Part shown: in pieces, positions 54,241-63,935 of the stretch
Layout of the letters: each line of letters begins with the position of its first letter
Position numbering within the stretch: the stretch's first letter is position 1
Source: Serratia sp. Ag1
Lineage (GTDB): Bacteria; Pseudomonadota; Gammaproteobacteria; Enterobacterales; Enterobacteriaceae
Direction of reading: 5' to 3'
DNA: 64,000 bases
Assembly: GCF_000743355.1 (NCBI RefSeq)
Contig: NZ_JQEI01000014.1
Span: 147,303 to 211,302 of the forward strand
The notes under the pieces: model-generated
The model's database searches: none
The model's input: only the letters and a program-made list of their open reading frames with translations
Told to the model about the DNA's origin: nothing
Program-made: the position numbers and the translations under genes

Positions 54241-54618
54241 TCAATAAATCGGCTGATAATTCACATTAAAACGCTTCGCCAACGTGTCAAGCCGCTTATC
54301 CAGCGTCCAGAGTTTCGCTCCTGGTGTTATCAAGGTCGAGGCCAGCAACGTAAGATCAATCAATCCACATCCTAGCCCGTACAGTTTTTCGTTTTCAATA
54401 AACGCCATTACTTCGGTAAGGTCGGCCTGATGGCTCTGTTGCAACAACCCCAAATCGCCAAGCGTTCGCAGTCTTGGGGCCGGTGGAGTTCCGCAAGCTA
54501 TTTCTGCCAGTATCATTGGGTGAATCAGAGCCAGATCCAGCCTCAGCAGCTGAATCAATCCGTTATTGCTGTTTTTGAAATGGTCAATCCAGATGGATGT
54601 ATCAACTAAAACAGTCAT
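54241..54618 (-). CDS. vapC: PIN-domain toxin VapC
   Basis: 125 aa PIN-domain endoribonuclease toxin of a type II system; VapC toxins cleave tRNA or rRNA. Acidic catalytic residues are in place: LVDTSIWIDHF (Asp6), ILAEIACG (Glu) and GLGCGLIDLTLLAS (Asp), with a final LWTLDKRL (Asp). It overlaps the vapB stop by one base (TAATG), so it is translationally coupled. Probably silent in normal growth while VapB is present. Confidence 0.88.
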   Translation of the reverse strand: MTVLVDTSIWIDHFKNSNNGLIQLLRLDLALIHPMILAEIACGTPPAPRLRTLGDLGLLQQSHQADLTEVMAFIENEKLYGLGCGLIDLTLLASTLITPGAKLWTLDKRLDTLAKRFNVNYQPIY

Positions 54619-54821
54619 TATGCCGATGGTTCCTCCCGGCGACGGGAAACTATCGGCATATCAGGTGATGTACCGCCGAGCGAAGCCAGCCTTTTTGCTG
54701 CCTGCACTCGGACAAATGTTTTCACCGCTTCACGGAAAATATCTGCCTTATCCATATCTGGGTCAGCCATTTCCAGTGCCTGCGCATACAGCGCATCATC
54801 AATCGTGACAGTAGTTCGCAT
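54618..54821 (-). CDS. vapB: VapB-type antitoxin
   Basis: 67 aa. N-terminal ribbon-helix-helix ([20 protein letters not shown]), DNA-binding and dimerising, then a flexible C-terminus that masks VapC. Strong AAGGAGG 8 bases upstream of ATG 54821; a longer in-frame start is unneeded. A palindrome at 54846 probably binds the VapBC complex. Confidence 0.85.
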   Translation of the reverse strand: MRTTVTIDDALYAQALEMADPDMDKADIFREAVKTFVRVQAAKRLASLGGTSPDMPIVSRRREEPSA

Positions 54822-54845
54822 AATACAGCCTCCTTGATTCATAAA

Positions 54846-54865
54846 TTGATGACAGTATACATCAA
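54846..54865. promoter_or_regulatory. Candidate VapBC operator
   Basis: TTGATG-ACAGTATA-CATCAA: perfect 6-bp arms over a GTATAC core, 25 bp upstream of vapB. The expected place for autoregulation. Confidence 0.55.
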
Positions 54866-54909
54866 AAATAGAATCACGGAGAATTGCATGGGATAACCTT
54901 GTATCCGCA

Positions 54910-54940
54910 TTCTTGAGAAGCTCAAAGCGCTTCTCAAGAA
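54910..54940 (-). terminator. Hairpin after pfkB
   Basis: TTCTTGAGAAGC / GCTTCTCAAGAA, perfect 12-bp arms with a 7-base loop, just downstream of the minus-strand pfkB stop. Confidence 0.6.
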
Positions 54941-54952
54941 ATCAAACTAACG

Positions 54953-55885
54953 CTAACTCTTGCAGATATAGTTATACAACCGCTGAGTATCCTCTGGTGA
55001 ACAAAGACGAGTCCCTAGGTTAAGTGTGGCAGCGCTACCAGCGGCCACGCCAAAACGCACGGTATCGACCAGATCGGCCCCTTGTGCCAGTTTCAACGTC
55101 ATCGCCCCCACCATACTGTCACCGGCTCCAACGGTACTCATTTTCTTCACTGGTGGCGGAACGATCTGCACGCAGCAATCACGATCGACGGCCATGGCTC
55201 CCTGTGGCCCAAGTGAAACCACGACGCGTTCTGCAGCACCGCATTGCACCAATTCCTGTGCGGCACAGCGCACATCATCAGGGTGTCCCAATGGCCGACC
55301 GAGTAACGCAGAAAGCTCATTCTGATTAGGTTTGACCAAGGCTAACCCGCCGAGATCCAGGCAGGCTTTTAATGCGTCGCCAGAACTATCAATGATGCAC
55401 TGCAACCCCATCGTCTGCGCCTGTTGCACCAGATAAGTCAATTTTTCAACGGATGTATCTGGCGGCAAGCTGCCGCTGATCACCAGAATAGAATCGGAGG
55501 GAATGCCGTGTACTCGCTCTACAAGCTGCTCAAACTCTGCGTCATTCAGCCGTGCTCCCGGCATAACAAAACGGAACTGTTCACCACTATTATCAACATG
55601 GACATGCAGATTTTGCCGCGTCCAGTCTTGGGTTTTCAAGGTTTCCGTATGAATCCCTTCCCTATCAAGCAACTCTTTCAAATGCTCGCCGGTTGGGCCG
55701 CCGATAGGGAAAATCGCACTAGCTTGGCCACCAAGATATACCACGGCGCGGGCAACATTAATGCCCCCACCACCTGGTTCAAATATTGGCGTAGTACAGC
55801 GCAGCTTTCCTTCAGGATAAATTTTTGCAGTCGTCGTGGCGCTGTCTAACGAGGGGGACAATGTTAAAGTGAATATCTGAGTCAT
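54953..55885 (-). CDS. pfkB: 6-phosphofructokinase II
   Basis: Phosphorylates fructose-6-phosphate with ATP, the minor glycolytic isozyme; ribokinase-family fold, 310 aa. N-terminal signature FEPGGGGINVARA, and C-terminal ATP/anion-hole motif STVGAGDSMVGA with catalytic Asp. Close to E. coli PfkB throughout (LTLSPSLDSAT, WTRQNLHVHV). ATG 55885 matches the family start; a 66-bp upstream extension is unsupported. Monocistronic. Confidence 0.95.
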   Translation of the reverse strand: MTQIFTLTLSPSLDSATTTAKIYPEGKLRCTTPIFEPGGGGINVARAVVYLGGQASAIFPIGGPTGEHLKELLDREGIHTETLKTQDWTRQNLHVHVDNSGEQFRFVMPGARLNDAEFEQLVERVHGIPSDSILVISGSLPPDTSVEKLTYLVQQAQTMGLQCIIDSSGDALKACLDLGGLALVKPNQNELSALLGRPLGHPDDVRCAAQELVQCGAAERVVVSLGPQGAMAVDRDCCVQIVPPPVKKMSTVGAGDSMVGAMTLKLAQGADLVDTVRFGVAAGSAATLNLGTRLCSPEDTQRLYNYICKS

Positions 55886-56035
55886 GATAATACACCCTTC
55901 CTTTTGGGATTTTACTTCGTAATAAGGGGTCAAAAAGCTCAGAACCTTCAACTCCCTTTATTACCTTAAGTAAAGCACATGGATACTCGGTTGCTAGTTA
56001 AATCAGCGGCTAATGGCAAAGTGAAACGCCTTTCG

Positions 56036-56725
56036 TTAACCAGCGACCAAGCCAAATAACGCCCCAACGCCAGATGACACCCCCATCGCAAGCGCGCTCC
56101 AGAATGTGATACGAACCACGCCAGGTCCAATAGGTGCTCCCCCGGCTTTAGCGGCAATACCCCCCAAGATTGCCAGCGACAACAAGGCCGAGAAGGCGAT
56201 AGCCGGAATGGCCCATTGCGTAGCAGCAATCAGCGCGACACAGAGTGGCAGCACTGCCCCTGCGGCGAAGCTGGTCGCCGAGGCCAAAGCCGCCTGCAAT
56301 GGGCGCGCGGTGGTGATTTCTGAAATGCCTAGTTCGTCGCGAGCATGCGCCCCCAGAGCGTCATGCTGCATCAACTTCTCTGCCACTTGCTTGGCCAACG
56401 CCAGATCCAGCCCACGATGCACATAAATAGACGTCAATTCACGGTGTTCACCGTGGTAATCGGCGTGCAGCTCCGCCTGCTCTTCTGCCAATGCGGCTTT
56501 TTCGGTATCGGCTTGGGAGGAAACAGAAACGTATTCACCCGTTGCCATAGACATCGCGCCAGCCACCAAGCCGGCAATGCCCGTCAGCAGAATGCTGCTG
56601 TGGGTAGCGTTAGCAGAGGCCACCCCCAATAACAGACTAGCGGTAGAAACAATGCCGTCGTTTGCTCCTAAAACGGCAGCTCGTAACCAGCCGATTTTTT
56701 CTATGCTGTGGCGTTCTCTGTGCAT
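56036..56725 (-). CDS. VIT1/CCC1-family iron/manganese transporter
   Basis: 229 aa, five predicted membrane helices. Family features: LGANDGIVSTASLLLGV in TM1, the MSMATGEYVSVSSQ segment after TM2, and a Glu-rich cytoplasmic metal-binding stretch (EKAALAEEQAELH). Members move Fe2+ or Mn2+ out of the cytosol. GGAAG precedes ATG. Divergent from the DJ-1 gene. Confidence 0.87.
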   Translation of the reverse strand: MHRERHSIEKIGWLRAAVLGANDGIVSTASLLLGVASANATHSSILLTGIAGLVAGAMSMATGEYVSVSSQADTEKAALAEEQAELHADYHGEHRELTSIYVHRGLDLALAKQVAEKLMQHDALGAHARDELGISEITTARPLQAALASATSFAAGAVLPLCVALIAATQWAIPAIAFSALLSLAILGGIAAKAGGAPIGPGVVRITFWSALAMGVSSGVGALFGLVAG

Positions 56726-56837
56726 CAGGATTCTTCCTTTATTATCATTTCGTTCGATGTTACTGGTCTTCAGTGTCTCACCTTTGTTACCGATGAACTA
56801 TAACTAACAGAGTTCCCCTCCACCTGAGATGCTTACA

Positions 56838-57407
56838 ATGTCCAAGAAAAAGATACTGATGCTGGTTGGTGATTATGCTGAAGATTATGAAACCATGGTG
56901 CCGTTCCAGGCGTTGCAAATGCTGGGATACGTTGTAGATGCGGTCTGCCCGGACAAAGGGAAAGGCGATTACATAATGACGGCCATTCATGATTTTGACG
57001 GAGCACAAACCTATAGCGAAAAACCGGGCCACCGGTTTGTACTGAATGCAGACTTTGCAGCAACCCGCTCTGAGGATTATGACGCCCTGCTGATTCCCGG
57101 TGGCCGAGCGCCAGAATATCTGCGTCTTAATCAGCGGGTGATTGAGTTGGTGCAGGAGTTTGATGCCGCACGCAAGCCGATTGCCGCTGTTTGTCATGGC
57201 CCACAGTTATTGGCGGCAGCAGGTGTACTGCAAGGGCGAACCTGCAGTGCCTACCCAGCCTGCGCCCCTGAAGTGCGGTTGAGCGGTGGCGAATATGCCA
57301 ATATTGGCATCGATCAGGCGCACGTTGATGGCCATTTGGTTACTGCCCCAGCCTGGCCTGCTCATCCGCAATGGTTAGCGAAATTTGTTGAAGTCTTAGA
57401 GAAATAG
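56838..57407 (+). CDS. DJ-1/PfpI-family protein
   Basis: 189 aa. Class I amidotransferase-like fold with nucleophile elbow [10 protein letters not shown] (Cys near residue 120) and the Glu that polarises it in GDYAEDYE. The family covers deglycases, chaperones and proteases; activity here unknown. ATG 56829 is an alternative start. A GC-rich hairpin (57423-57446) follows the stop. Confidence 0.85.
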   Translation: MSKKKILMLVGDYAEDYETMVPFQALQMLGYVVDAVCPDKGKGDYIMTAIHDFDGAQTYSEKPGHRFVLNADFAATRSEDYDALLIPGGRAPEYLRLNQRVIELVQEFDAARKPIAAVCHGPQLLAAAGVLQGRTCSAYPACAPEVRLSGGEYANIGIDQAHVDGHLVTAPAWPAHPQWLAKFVEVLEK

Positions 57408-57422
57408 AAGGTTTCAGTCAGG

Positions 57423-57446
57423 GCTCTCCGGCCTGAGCCGGGGAGC
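57423..57446 (+). terminator. Hairpin after the DJ-1 gene
   Basis: GCTCTCCGGC / GCCGGGGAGC with a 4-base loop and one G-T pair, 15 bp after the stop; no T-run. Confidence 0.5.
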
Positions 57447-57599
57447 TTGGGCCAGGCACCCCAAACTGCATAATTGTGCAAAAATCATTGCGATATATCG
57501 CTGCAAGCTATACTTACCGCAATGGTTCCATGGGCATAGCAGTACAACGAACTTAAAAACCTCGGCGACCCCATTGTCTTATTTATCTACGGAGTACAT

Positions 57600-59111
57600 A
57601 TGGACAATCCAAAAACCCCCCGCACGGTGAAGGCACCAAGTTATCTTGATGCATTGATTCCGGTCTTTACGTTGATCATTTTGGTGGGTTCTTCCGTTGC
57701 TCTGTTTGGTCTTGATGCTGTCAATGGTCCACTGCAAGTGGCGATCATTGTAAGCACGATGATCACCGCAGTGATCATTTTAAAGAACGGCCATACTTGG
57801 GAGGACGTGGCAGAGTCTGGGCGTAAAGGCATTTCAACCGTGGTCGGAGCGATCTTTATCCTGTTTTCCGTAGGTGCACTGATAGGCACCTGGAATATGT
57901 CTGGCACTATTCCCACGATGGTTTATTACGGCATTCAGATGATCACGCCGAACTGGTTCTTCCCTATCGCTTTTCTGGTCTGCGTTGCGGTGTCGATGAG
58001 TATCGGCAGCTCCTGGACGACGGCGGGTACGCTGGGCGTTGGTTTAGTGGGCTTGGCCAACATGCTGGGGCTCTCGCCGGAAGTCACTGCAGGTGCGGTG
58101 ATCTCAGGAGCTTATGTGGGGGATAAAATCTCGCCACTGTCAGAGAGTACCGTGCTGGCAGCCCAGTTGAACGGGGTGCCGTTATATAAGCATATCCGTT
58201 CACAACTGTGGACCACCGTTCCCGCTGGTGTGATTGCCCTGATCGCTTTCATCGTTTTGGGTATGAATAAAAGTGGTTTCGACGTTACGGTCACTAATAA
58301 CGAACTTGCCCGGTTTGGTGAGCTGTTCCACATTACCCCTTGGAACCTGTTGCCACTGGTTTTCTTGCTGGGGCTTTCGGTGTGTAAAGTACCTGCCTCA
58401 CTGGCGATCATGTGTTCGGCGTTATTGGCCGGTATCATGGCTGCTTTTGTACAACCGCAGGCTATCGTGCGGTTTGTGGCGGAACCCGATTTGGCCACGC
58501 CATTGCTGGCAGTAAAAGCCACTTGGCTGGCAATGGCAAATGGTTTTCAAGAAAACTCGGGGATAGAGCAGATCGATGCCCTGCTTTCTCGTGGCGGCAT
58601 GGACAGCATGTTGCTGACCATCTGGTTGATCATCGGGGCGGTGACCTTCGGGATCATGGTGGATGATTTTGGCTTGCTCAATAAATTGGTCACGCCACTG
58701 CTGCTGCGGGCCAAGGGTATCGTCCGTTTGTTCACCTCGGTTGTGGCCACCGCTATTGGGCTCAATATCGCCGCAGGCGATCAGTACATTGCATTACTGT
58801 TACCAACTCGCTTGTTCCGTGGCGAGTTCGCTAAACGCGGTCTGGCGCCAGAGAATCTCTCGCGAATCGTTTCAGACGCCGGTATTGTCACCTCCCCGCT
58901 GGTGCCATGGAACTCATGCGGTGCTTATATGGCTGCTGTTTTAGGGGTTTCAACCATGGGATATATGCCGTTTGCCGTGTTCAATATTGCCGCGCCGTTA
59001 ATGACGCTGGCACTGGGTATTACCGGCATTAACATTCGCCGGATACCCATTGCCACTTCGACAGATGATTCAAAAGGAAATAATTCTGGCAGTGAACCGG
59101 TTCAGAAGTAA
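57600..59111 (+). CDS. NhaC-family Na+/H+ antiporter
   Basis: 503 aa, about twelve membrane helices. Hallmarks: GSSWTTAGTLGVGLVGLA in the middle and a second half with GLNIAAGDQYIALLLPTRLF and PWNSCGAYM. Exchanges Na+ for H+, or in some members malate/lactate; choice unresolved. GGAG 8 bases before ATG. Its last 42 bp overlap the convergent acyltransferase gene. Confidence 0.85.
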   Translation: MDNPKTPRTVKAPSYLDALIPVFTLIILVGSSVALFGLDAVNGPLQVAIIVSTMITAVIILKNGHTWEDVAESGRKGISTVVGAIFILFSVGALIGTWNMSGTIPTMVYYGIQMITPNWFFPIAFLVCVAVSMSIGSSWTTAGTLGVGLVGLANMLGLSPEVTAGAVISGAYVGDKISPLSESTVLAAQLNGVPLYKHIRSQLWTTVPAGVIALIAFIVLGMNKSGFDVTVTNNELARFGELFHITPWNLLPLVFLLGLSVCKVPASLAIMCSALLAGIMAAFVQPQAIVRFVAEPDLATPLLAVKATWLAMANGFQENSGIEQIDALLSRGGMDSMLLTIWLIIGAVTFGIMVDDFGLLNKLVTPLLLRAKGIVRLFTSVVATAIGLNIAAGDQYIALLLPTRLFRGEFAKRGLAPENLSRIVSDAGIVTSPLVPWNSCGAYMAAVLGVSTMGYMPFAVFNIAAPLMTLALGITGINIRRIPIATSTDDSKGNNSGSEPVQK

Positions 59112-60038
59112 CAGACGGCAAATCATCACTGAGGCAATAAATACCAAGACCAGCAGCGTAAATTTTAATGTGACGTCATCAAAGCGATACAAAGAGGTGA
59201 TAAAGTAAAACACGCTGTAGTGGACAATATAAACCCCAACCATTGCCGGGCTGATAAACTCAACGATGTTGGTTATCAGCCTGCTTCTGATGTTGATATT
59301 ATCGAACAGAATGAACAGCACCGAGCTCATGGCGAGCAGATGAAGGTGCTCCACCACAAACCAACCGGCAACGCTGAGCTGAACGTGGGTTGACAAGTAA
59401 CGTTCATAGAAATACATCGAGATCCCTAGCGGAATAATCAACATCTTTGCCAAACCAAATACGCGCACACTCTTGGTAAAGAGGCGGCCCTTTTCAGACC
59501 CGAGCATATGGCCAAAAATATAGTACCCACCCCAGATCCAGATGAATGAATAACTGGAAATAAACAGGGGATCATCTTTGGCATCCAGTGGGCTAAAGAT
59601 ATCCAGCAAAGCAATAATAGCTACCAGGCTGGCGAAGAAAAGCGCAGTGATTCTTAAATGCTTAATGCCTTTAAGAATAATAGGATAAATTAAATAGATA
59701 ATACCCATGTTCAACAGGATACCATTCTGCAATAAATAGCCCTGCTGTATGTAATTGGTGGTAATCAGTGATAAGATGATATTCCAAAATATCATGATTA
59801 AAAAAATTGACTTTATCTTAACCACGATGTCTTTTTTTGTCAGTTCTTCCACTTCATCCATATAGCCTATTATTATAAAAAATAAAGGCTTAGCTACTAT
59901 TGATAAGAAGTATAAAATACTCATGGCATCAGCGTTGAGAAAACACTCATAGGCACATATTTGGCTTGTTGAGAAAAAAGTGACCGCTGCAAAACAACTC
60001 AGACTTTTTAATGCATGCTGACTGACATTTTTAATCAT
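59070..60038 (-). CDS. Acyltransferase-3-like integral membrane protein
   Basis: 322 aa, roughly nine or ten membrane helices, AT-rich. Typical of acyltransferase-3 / O-acetyltransferases that modify surface polysaccharides, although the usual N-terminal His-Arg catalytic pair is not evident (SLSCFAAVTFF). The C-terminus has the family-like VGVYIVHYSVFYF. Overlaps the nhaC-type gene 3' end by 42 bp. Function uncertain. Confidence 0.6.
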   Translation of the reverse strand: MIKNVSQHALKSLSCFAAVTFFSTSQICAYECFLNADAMSILYFLSIVAKPLFFIIIGYMDEVEELTKKDIVVKIKSIFLIMIFWNIILSLITTNYIQQGYLLQNGILLNMGIIYLIYPIILKGIKHLRITALFFASLVAIIALLDIFSPLDAKDDPLFISSYSFIWIWGGYYIFGHMLGSEKGRLFTKSVRVFGLAKMLIIPLGISMYFYERYLSTHVQLSVAGWFVVEHLHLLAMSSVLFILFDNINIRSRLITNIVEFISPAMVGVYIVHYSVFYFITSLYRFDDVTLKFTLLVLVFIASVMICRLLLLNRFTARIISF

Positions 60039-60591
60039 TGCGCTACCACCAATTACCGAGCACGTACTGGCGTACCCTGCTGTTTTTTATAAAAATAATT
60101 TTAGTACAATAATGTTAACTGCACAACGCATAATTATCACTGCCTATTCTTTATAGGGGGTTATTTCTCTTTCCAATTAATTGCCGCCAGAATGAAAGTG
60201 GTCAATGATTAACCATTCCTGGTTATCGGGTTGATTATCATCAGTTTGTGACAACCTCATGACAAAGTCGGGTTTATGCCAAAATTTAACGAAAAGAATA
60301 GAGCTTAATAACGCCATCTTATGTACTGTTCTTCTTTTGTGTAAAAATAAAGCAATATCTTTATTTTTATCAATTCAAAGAATTATACTCTGCAAGTTGT
60401 TTTGTTTTTGGTGTTTAAATCCATTGGCGGGGTGGGATTTAATCGATTGATAGCGGCTATGTAGTGAATGATTGTAAAGGATTCTTTCAGAACAGGAAAA
60501 ATCGGCGGTTATGGCTATGATTTAAATCGTGAGTAAGTACGTTAGCCTTTAATAACACATAACTTATGACTTGGTGTCAGTAAGGAAAACT
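60039..60591. promoter_or_regulatory. arcD leader region with an FNR-like motif
   Basis: A 550-bp AT-rich spacer with no supported gene. TTGATTATCATCAG at 60231-60244 differs from the FNR consensus by one base in the second half-site, 348 bp before arcD. Anaerobic control of arc operons is common, but the distance leaves this tentative. Confidence 0.4.
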
Positions 60592-62103
60592 ATGACAAGT
60601 TCATCAACGAATAAACTGTCCCTATGGTCTCTCACCGCTTTAGTGGTGGGTTCCATGATAGGCGCCGGGATATTTTCTTTACCGGCAACCTTTGGGCGCG
60701 CAACGGGTGGGTTTGGTGCCATCATCGCCTGGTGTATTGCGGGCGGTGGTATGTTAATGCTGGCCTTTGTTTTCCAAACCCTGGCTCAACGTAAACCCGA
60801 TCTCGATTCGGGCGTATTCATTTACGCCAAAGAAGGGTTCGGTGATTATCTTGGATTTGCTGCGGCACTGGGATTCTGGGCCGGTACCTGTATCGGTAAC
60901 GTTTCCTACTTTGTGCTGATCAAATCAACATTAGGAGCGTTCTTCCCAATATTTGGTGATGGTAATACCATTCCTGCAGTAATAGTGGCTTCGGTCATTC
61001 TGTGGGGATTTCATATTCTGTTACTGCGCGGGGTAAAAAGCGCGGCGGCCATCAATACCATTGCCACCGTTGCTAAAATTCTGCCAATCATTCTCTTTGT
61101 TATCGTCTTGGTCTTTGCCTTTAAAGGTGATGTATTCGCGCTCAACTTCTGGGGAGCTCCGCAAGTGGCTGCCAGCGTAGGCGATTTGTCACACCTTAAT
61201 GACTATGGTTATGTTGGCCATGCGGCGGCGGCAATTGCCCCAACCGTGGAGCCGGAATCCCTGTTCAGCCAGGTACGCAGCACCATGCTGGTCACGGTGT
61301 TTGTGTTCTTGGGGATCGAGGGTGCCAGTGTTTACTCCCGCTATGCCAAAGATCGCAGCCATGTCGGTATCGCAACGGTAATGGGGTTCATCGGCGTACT
61401 GTGCCTGCTGGTGCTGATCACCATGCTGTCTTACGGTGTGATGTTGCGTCCTGATTTGGCCGCATTGCGTCAACCTTCCATGGCAGGCGTGCTGGAAGCC
61501 ATTGTTGGCCGCTGGGGTGCCATCTTCATCAGCGTCGGTCTGATTGTTTCTGTGCTCGGTGCTTACCTCTCCTGGTCACTGCTGGCAGCAGAAGTGCTGT
61601 TCTCTGCAGCGAAAAGCCAAAGCATGCCAAAAGTGTTTGGCACAGAAAACAGTAATGCGGTCCCCTCTTCCGCAGTCTGGTTAACCAACGTCACTATTCA
61701 AGTGTTCTTGATCCTGACCTTGTTCAGTCAATACGCGTTCCAGCTGGCGCTTGAGCTGACCAGTTCACTGACTCTGATCCCTTACCTGTTGGTGGGTGCA
61801 TACGGGTTGAAACTGGCTTGGACTGGCGAAACTTACGAGAACGATAAAACCGACCACAAGAAAGACCTGATTATTGCATTCATCGCAACTTTTTATTCAC
61901 TGTTAATGCTGTATGCAGGAGGAATGAAGTATCTGTTGCTGTCGGCTGTTATCTATGGCCCAGGCACACTGTTGTACATTATGGCCAAGCGTGAGCAGCA
62001 CGCGAAACTGTTCACACCGGCTGAAATGGGGCTCTTCGTTATCGTTATGGTCGCCGCAGTTGTTGCAATCTATAGCATTGCAACAGGCGTAATTACTATC
62101 TGA
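60592..62103 (+). CDS. arcD: Arginine/ornithine antiporter (APC family, ArcD type)
   Basis: 503 aa, about twelve to thirteen membrane helices. APC signature in TM1, VVGSMIGAGIFSLP, with AWCIAGGGMLMLAFVFQTLA next. Exchanges external arginine for cytoplasmic ornithine for the arginine deiminase pathway. ATG 60592 has AAGGA 8 bases upstream; an upstream ATG has none. arcA starts 15 bp downstream. Specificity inferred from arcA. Confidence 0.88.
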   Translation: MTSSSTNKLSLWSLTALVVGSMIGAGIFSLPATFGRATGGFGAIIAWCIAGGGMLMLAFVFQTLAQRKPDLDSGVFIYAKEGFGDYLGFAAALGFWAGTCIGNVSYFVLIKSTLGAFFPIFGDGNTIPAVIVASVILWGFHILLLRGVKSAAAINTIATVAKILPIILFVIVLVFAFKGDVFALNFWGAPQVAASVGDLSHLNDYGYVGHAAAAIAPTVEPESLFSQVRSTMLVTVFVFLGIEGASVYSRYAKDRSHVGIATVMGFIGVLCLLVLITMLSYGVMLRPDLAALRQPSMAGVLEAIVGRWGAIFISVGLIVSVLGAYLSWSLLAAEVLFSAAKSQSMPKVFGTENSNAVPSSAVWLTNVTIQVFLILTLFSQYAFQLALELTSSLTLIPYLLVGAYGLKLAWTGETYENDKTDHKKDLIIAFIATFYSLLMLYAGGMKYLLLSAVIYGPGTLLYIMAKREQHAKLFTPAEMGLFVIVMVAAVVAIYSIATGVITI

Positions 62104-62118
62104 TCGAGGCAAGTCATT

Positions 62119-63390
62119 ATGTCGACTAAAAAAAAGACACAGACTAAGTTTGGTGTACATTCAGAAGTAGGGAAATTGCATAAAGTGATGGTGTGTGCGC
62201 CTGGTAAGGCGCACAACCGGCTGACGCCAAGCAATTGTGATGAATTGCTGTTTGATGATGTGTTGTGGGTTGAACGCGCCAAGCGTGACCATTTTGATTT
62301 CATGACCAAAATGCGTGAGCACGGCGTTGATGTGGTCGAAATGCACAATCTACTGGCAGAAACGTTGACCCTGCCTGAAGCCAAGAAGTGGATACTCGAT
62401 CAGCAGATTGTCCCCAACGAAGTATCGCTGGGGATTCTGAATGAAACTCGCAGCTTCCTGGATAGTCTTGCCCCACGTGCTTTGGCCGAAGTGTTGATTG
62501 GTGGTCTTTCCACCACTGAACTGGCAAAAGAAGGCTATGCCGATCATGAAGAGCTGAAACTGATCCGCGAAGCGGTGGGTATTACTGAATATCTGCTGCC
62601 ACCGCTGCCAAATACGTTGTATACCCGTGATACCACCTGCTGGATCTACGGTGGCGTTACGCTGAACCCACTGTATTGGCCTGCTCGTCACGAAGAAACC
62701 ATCCTGACAACGGCCATCTATAAATTCCATCCGGACTTTGCGGGCAATGTTAATGTCTGGTGGGGGGACCCAACCGTGCACCATGGCACCGCAACCCTTG
62801 AAGGGGGTGATGTGATGCCAATTGGCAATAAAACTGTGCTGATCGGTATGAGCGAACGTACTTCGCATCAGGCAATCACCCAGTTGGCGGCGGCCTTGTT
62901 CGCCAACAAGCACTCAGGCGTTGAACGCGTGATGATTGCTGCAATGCCGAAACTACGTGCCGCCATGCACCTGGATACGGTATTTACCTTCTGCGATCGT
63001 GATGTTGTTACGCTCTACCCTGCGATCGTCAATCAGATCAAGACCTTCTCCTTGCGCCCAGATGACGGCCCAACCGGCATGAAACTGAGCCGTGATAAAG
63101 GTACCTTTGTTGAGGCGATTGCCGGGGCGTTGAATCTGAAGAAACTGCGCGTCGTAGAGACTGAAGGCAACGACTACGATACCGAACGTCAGCAATGGGA
63201 CAGCGGTAACAACATGGTTGCTCTGTCTCCAGGTGTTGTGCTGGCTTACGATCGTAACACCAAGACCAACACCCAGCTGCGTAAAGAAGGGGTCGAGGTG
63301 ATTGAGATTGTGGGTAGTGAATTGGGTCGTGGGCGCGGCGGCGGCCACTGTATGACCTGCCCGATTATCCGCGATGCTATTGATTATTGA
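62119..63390 (+). CDS. arcA: Arginine deiminase
   Basis: Hydrolyses L-arginine to citrulline and ammonia, the first step of fermentative arginine use and a source of acid protection. 423 aa. Catalytic Cys in [11 protein letters not shown] near the C-terminus, with the substrate Asp/His segments [11 protein letters not shown] (Glu/Asp) and [15 protein letters not shown] precedes ATG. Partners arcB (ornithine carbamoyltransferase) and arcC (carbamate kinase), normally next, are not in the 610 bp that follow. Confidence 0.95.
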   Translation: MSTKKKTQTKFGVHSEVGKLHKVMVCAPGKAHNRLTPSNCDELLFDDVLWVERAKRDHFDFMTKMREHGVDVVEMHNLLAETLTLPEAKKWILDQQIVPNEVSLGILNETRSFLDSLAPRALAEVLIGGLSTTELAKEGYADHEELKLIREAVGITEYLLPPLPNTLYTRDTTCWIYGGVTLNPLYWPARHEETILTTAIYKFHPDFAGNVNVWWGDPTVHHGTATLEGGDVMPIGNKTVLIGMSERTSHQAITQLAAALFANKHSGVERVMIAAMPKLRAAMHLDTVFTFCDRDVVTLYPAIVNQIKTFSLRPDDGPTGMKLSRDKGTFVEAIAGALNLKKLRVVETEGNDYDTERQQWDSGNNMVALSPGVVLAYDRNTKTNTQLRKEGVEVIEIVGSELGRGRGGGHCMTCPIIRDAIDY

Positions 63391-63418
63391 TTAAATAGTC
63401 GCTTCTGCGGTTGAGCTC

Positions 63419-63452
63419 AAGCCGGATAGATAAGCTATCCGGCTTTTCTTTG
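63419..63452 (+). terminator. Terminator of arcDA
   Basis: AAGCCGGATAG / CTATCCGGCTT stem with a 5-base loop followed by TTCTTTG, 29 bp after the arcA stop. A good Rho-independent terminator. Confidence 0.8.
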
Positions 63453-63454
63453 TA

Positions 63455-63895
63455 TTCAGAAAACCCCCAGCTAGGCTGGGGGTTCCGTAAAGCTTCCAGC
63501 TTTGAGTCGGCTCTTTTAATGGCCAGTAACGCTTGTGGTCAGGTAGCAACAAAGCACCTCTGGAGATAGATAAGCCGCTAATAGTTGATGAGAAAGGCTT
63601 AGCGCATACCCGATGAATGAGAGAAGTACCAACACGTTACTTATTCAGTGTCTTGGGGGGTAAGTACAAAGGAAACTGTCATATGCGCTAAGGAAGATAT
63701 GTGTATAGAAAGATGTGATGGTAACTACAGTCGCCCTTACATTGATGTAGCCCGTTTACGGGCAGTAAGTAACAGAAGTAATGCAAATGTGAGGTAGTCA
63801 TGCGCCTGTTAGGGCGCGGCAGGTAAGAGAGCCTTACAGGCGCATATGAAAAACCTCCGGCTATGCCGGAGGATATTTATTTGCCTGTAGGATGG
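63455..63895. mobile_element. Structured non-coding element, probable IS200/IS605 derivative
   Basis: No open frame. Each end has a short-loop hairpin: AACCCCCAGC-TAG-GCTGGGGGTT (63462-63484) and CCTCCGGC-TAT-GCCGGAGG (63854-63872). Such subterminal hairpins are typical of IS200/IS605 ends. Inside are long-range inverted repeats TTAGCGCATA (63599) / TATGCGCTAA (63682) and ATGCGCCTGT (63800) / ACAGGCGCAT (63836). Best read as a transposase-less miniature or as the RNA-bearing end of a TnpB-type element. Boundaries approximate. Confidence 0.5.
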
Positions 63896-63913
63896 AATAG
63901 CGAGTAACAAAAA

Positions 63914-63929
63914 AGCCCCTTTCGGGGCT
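63914..63929. terminator. Hairpin preceding repeat copy 3
   Basis: Perfect AGCCCC-TTTC-GGGGCT stem, preceded by A6 and followed by the dispersed repeat tail. Same layout as at 14.5 and 35.5 kb. Confidence 0.55.
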
Positions 63930-63935
63930 GAGGTT

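Noticed and set aside
60258..60270. CATGACAAAGTCGGG, a possible fourth copy of the dispersed repeat tail
   Set aside because: Only about 10 bp agree and there is no adjoining hairpin.
60259..60450. 63-codon frame in the arcD leader
   Set aside because: No ribosome-binding site, atypical composition and no resemblance to a leader peptide or known family.
63599..63845. Inverted repeats considered as a retron msr-msd
   Set aside because: No reverse transcriptase gene is nearby and the flanking hairpins fit IS200/IS605 ends better.
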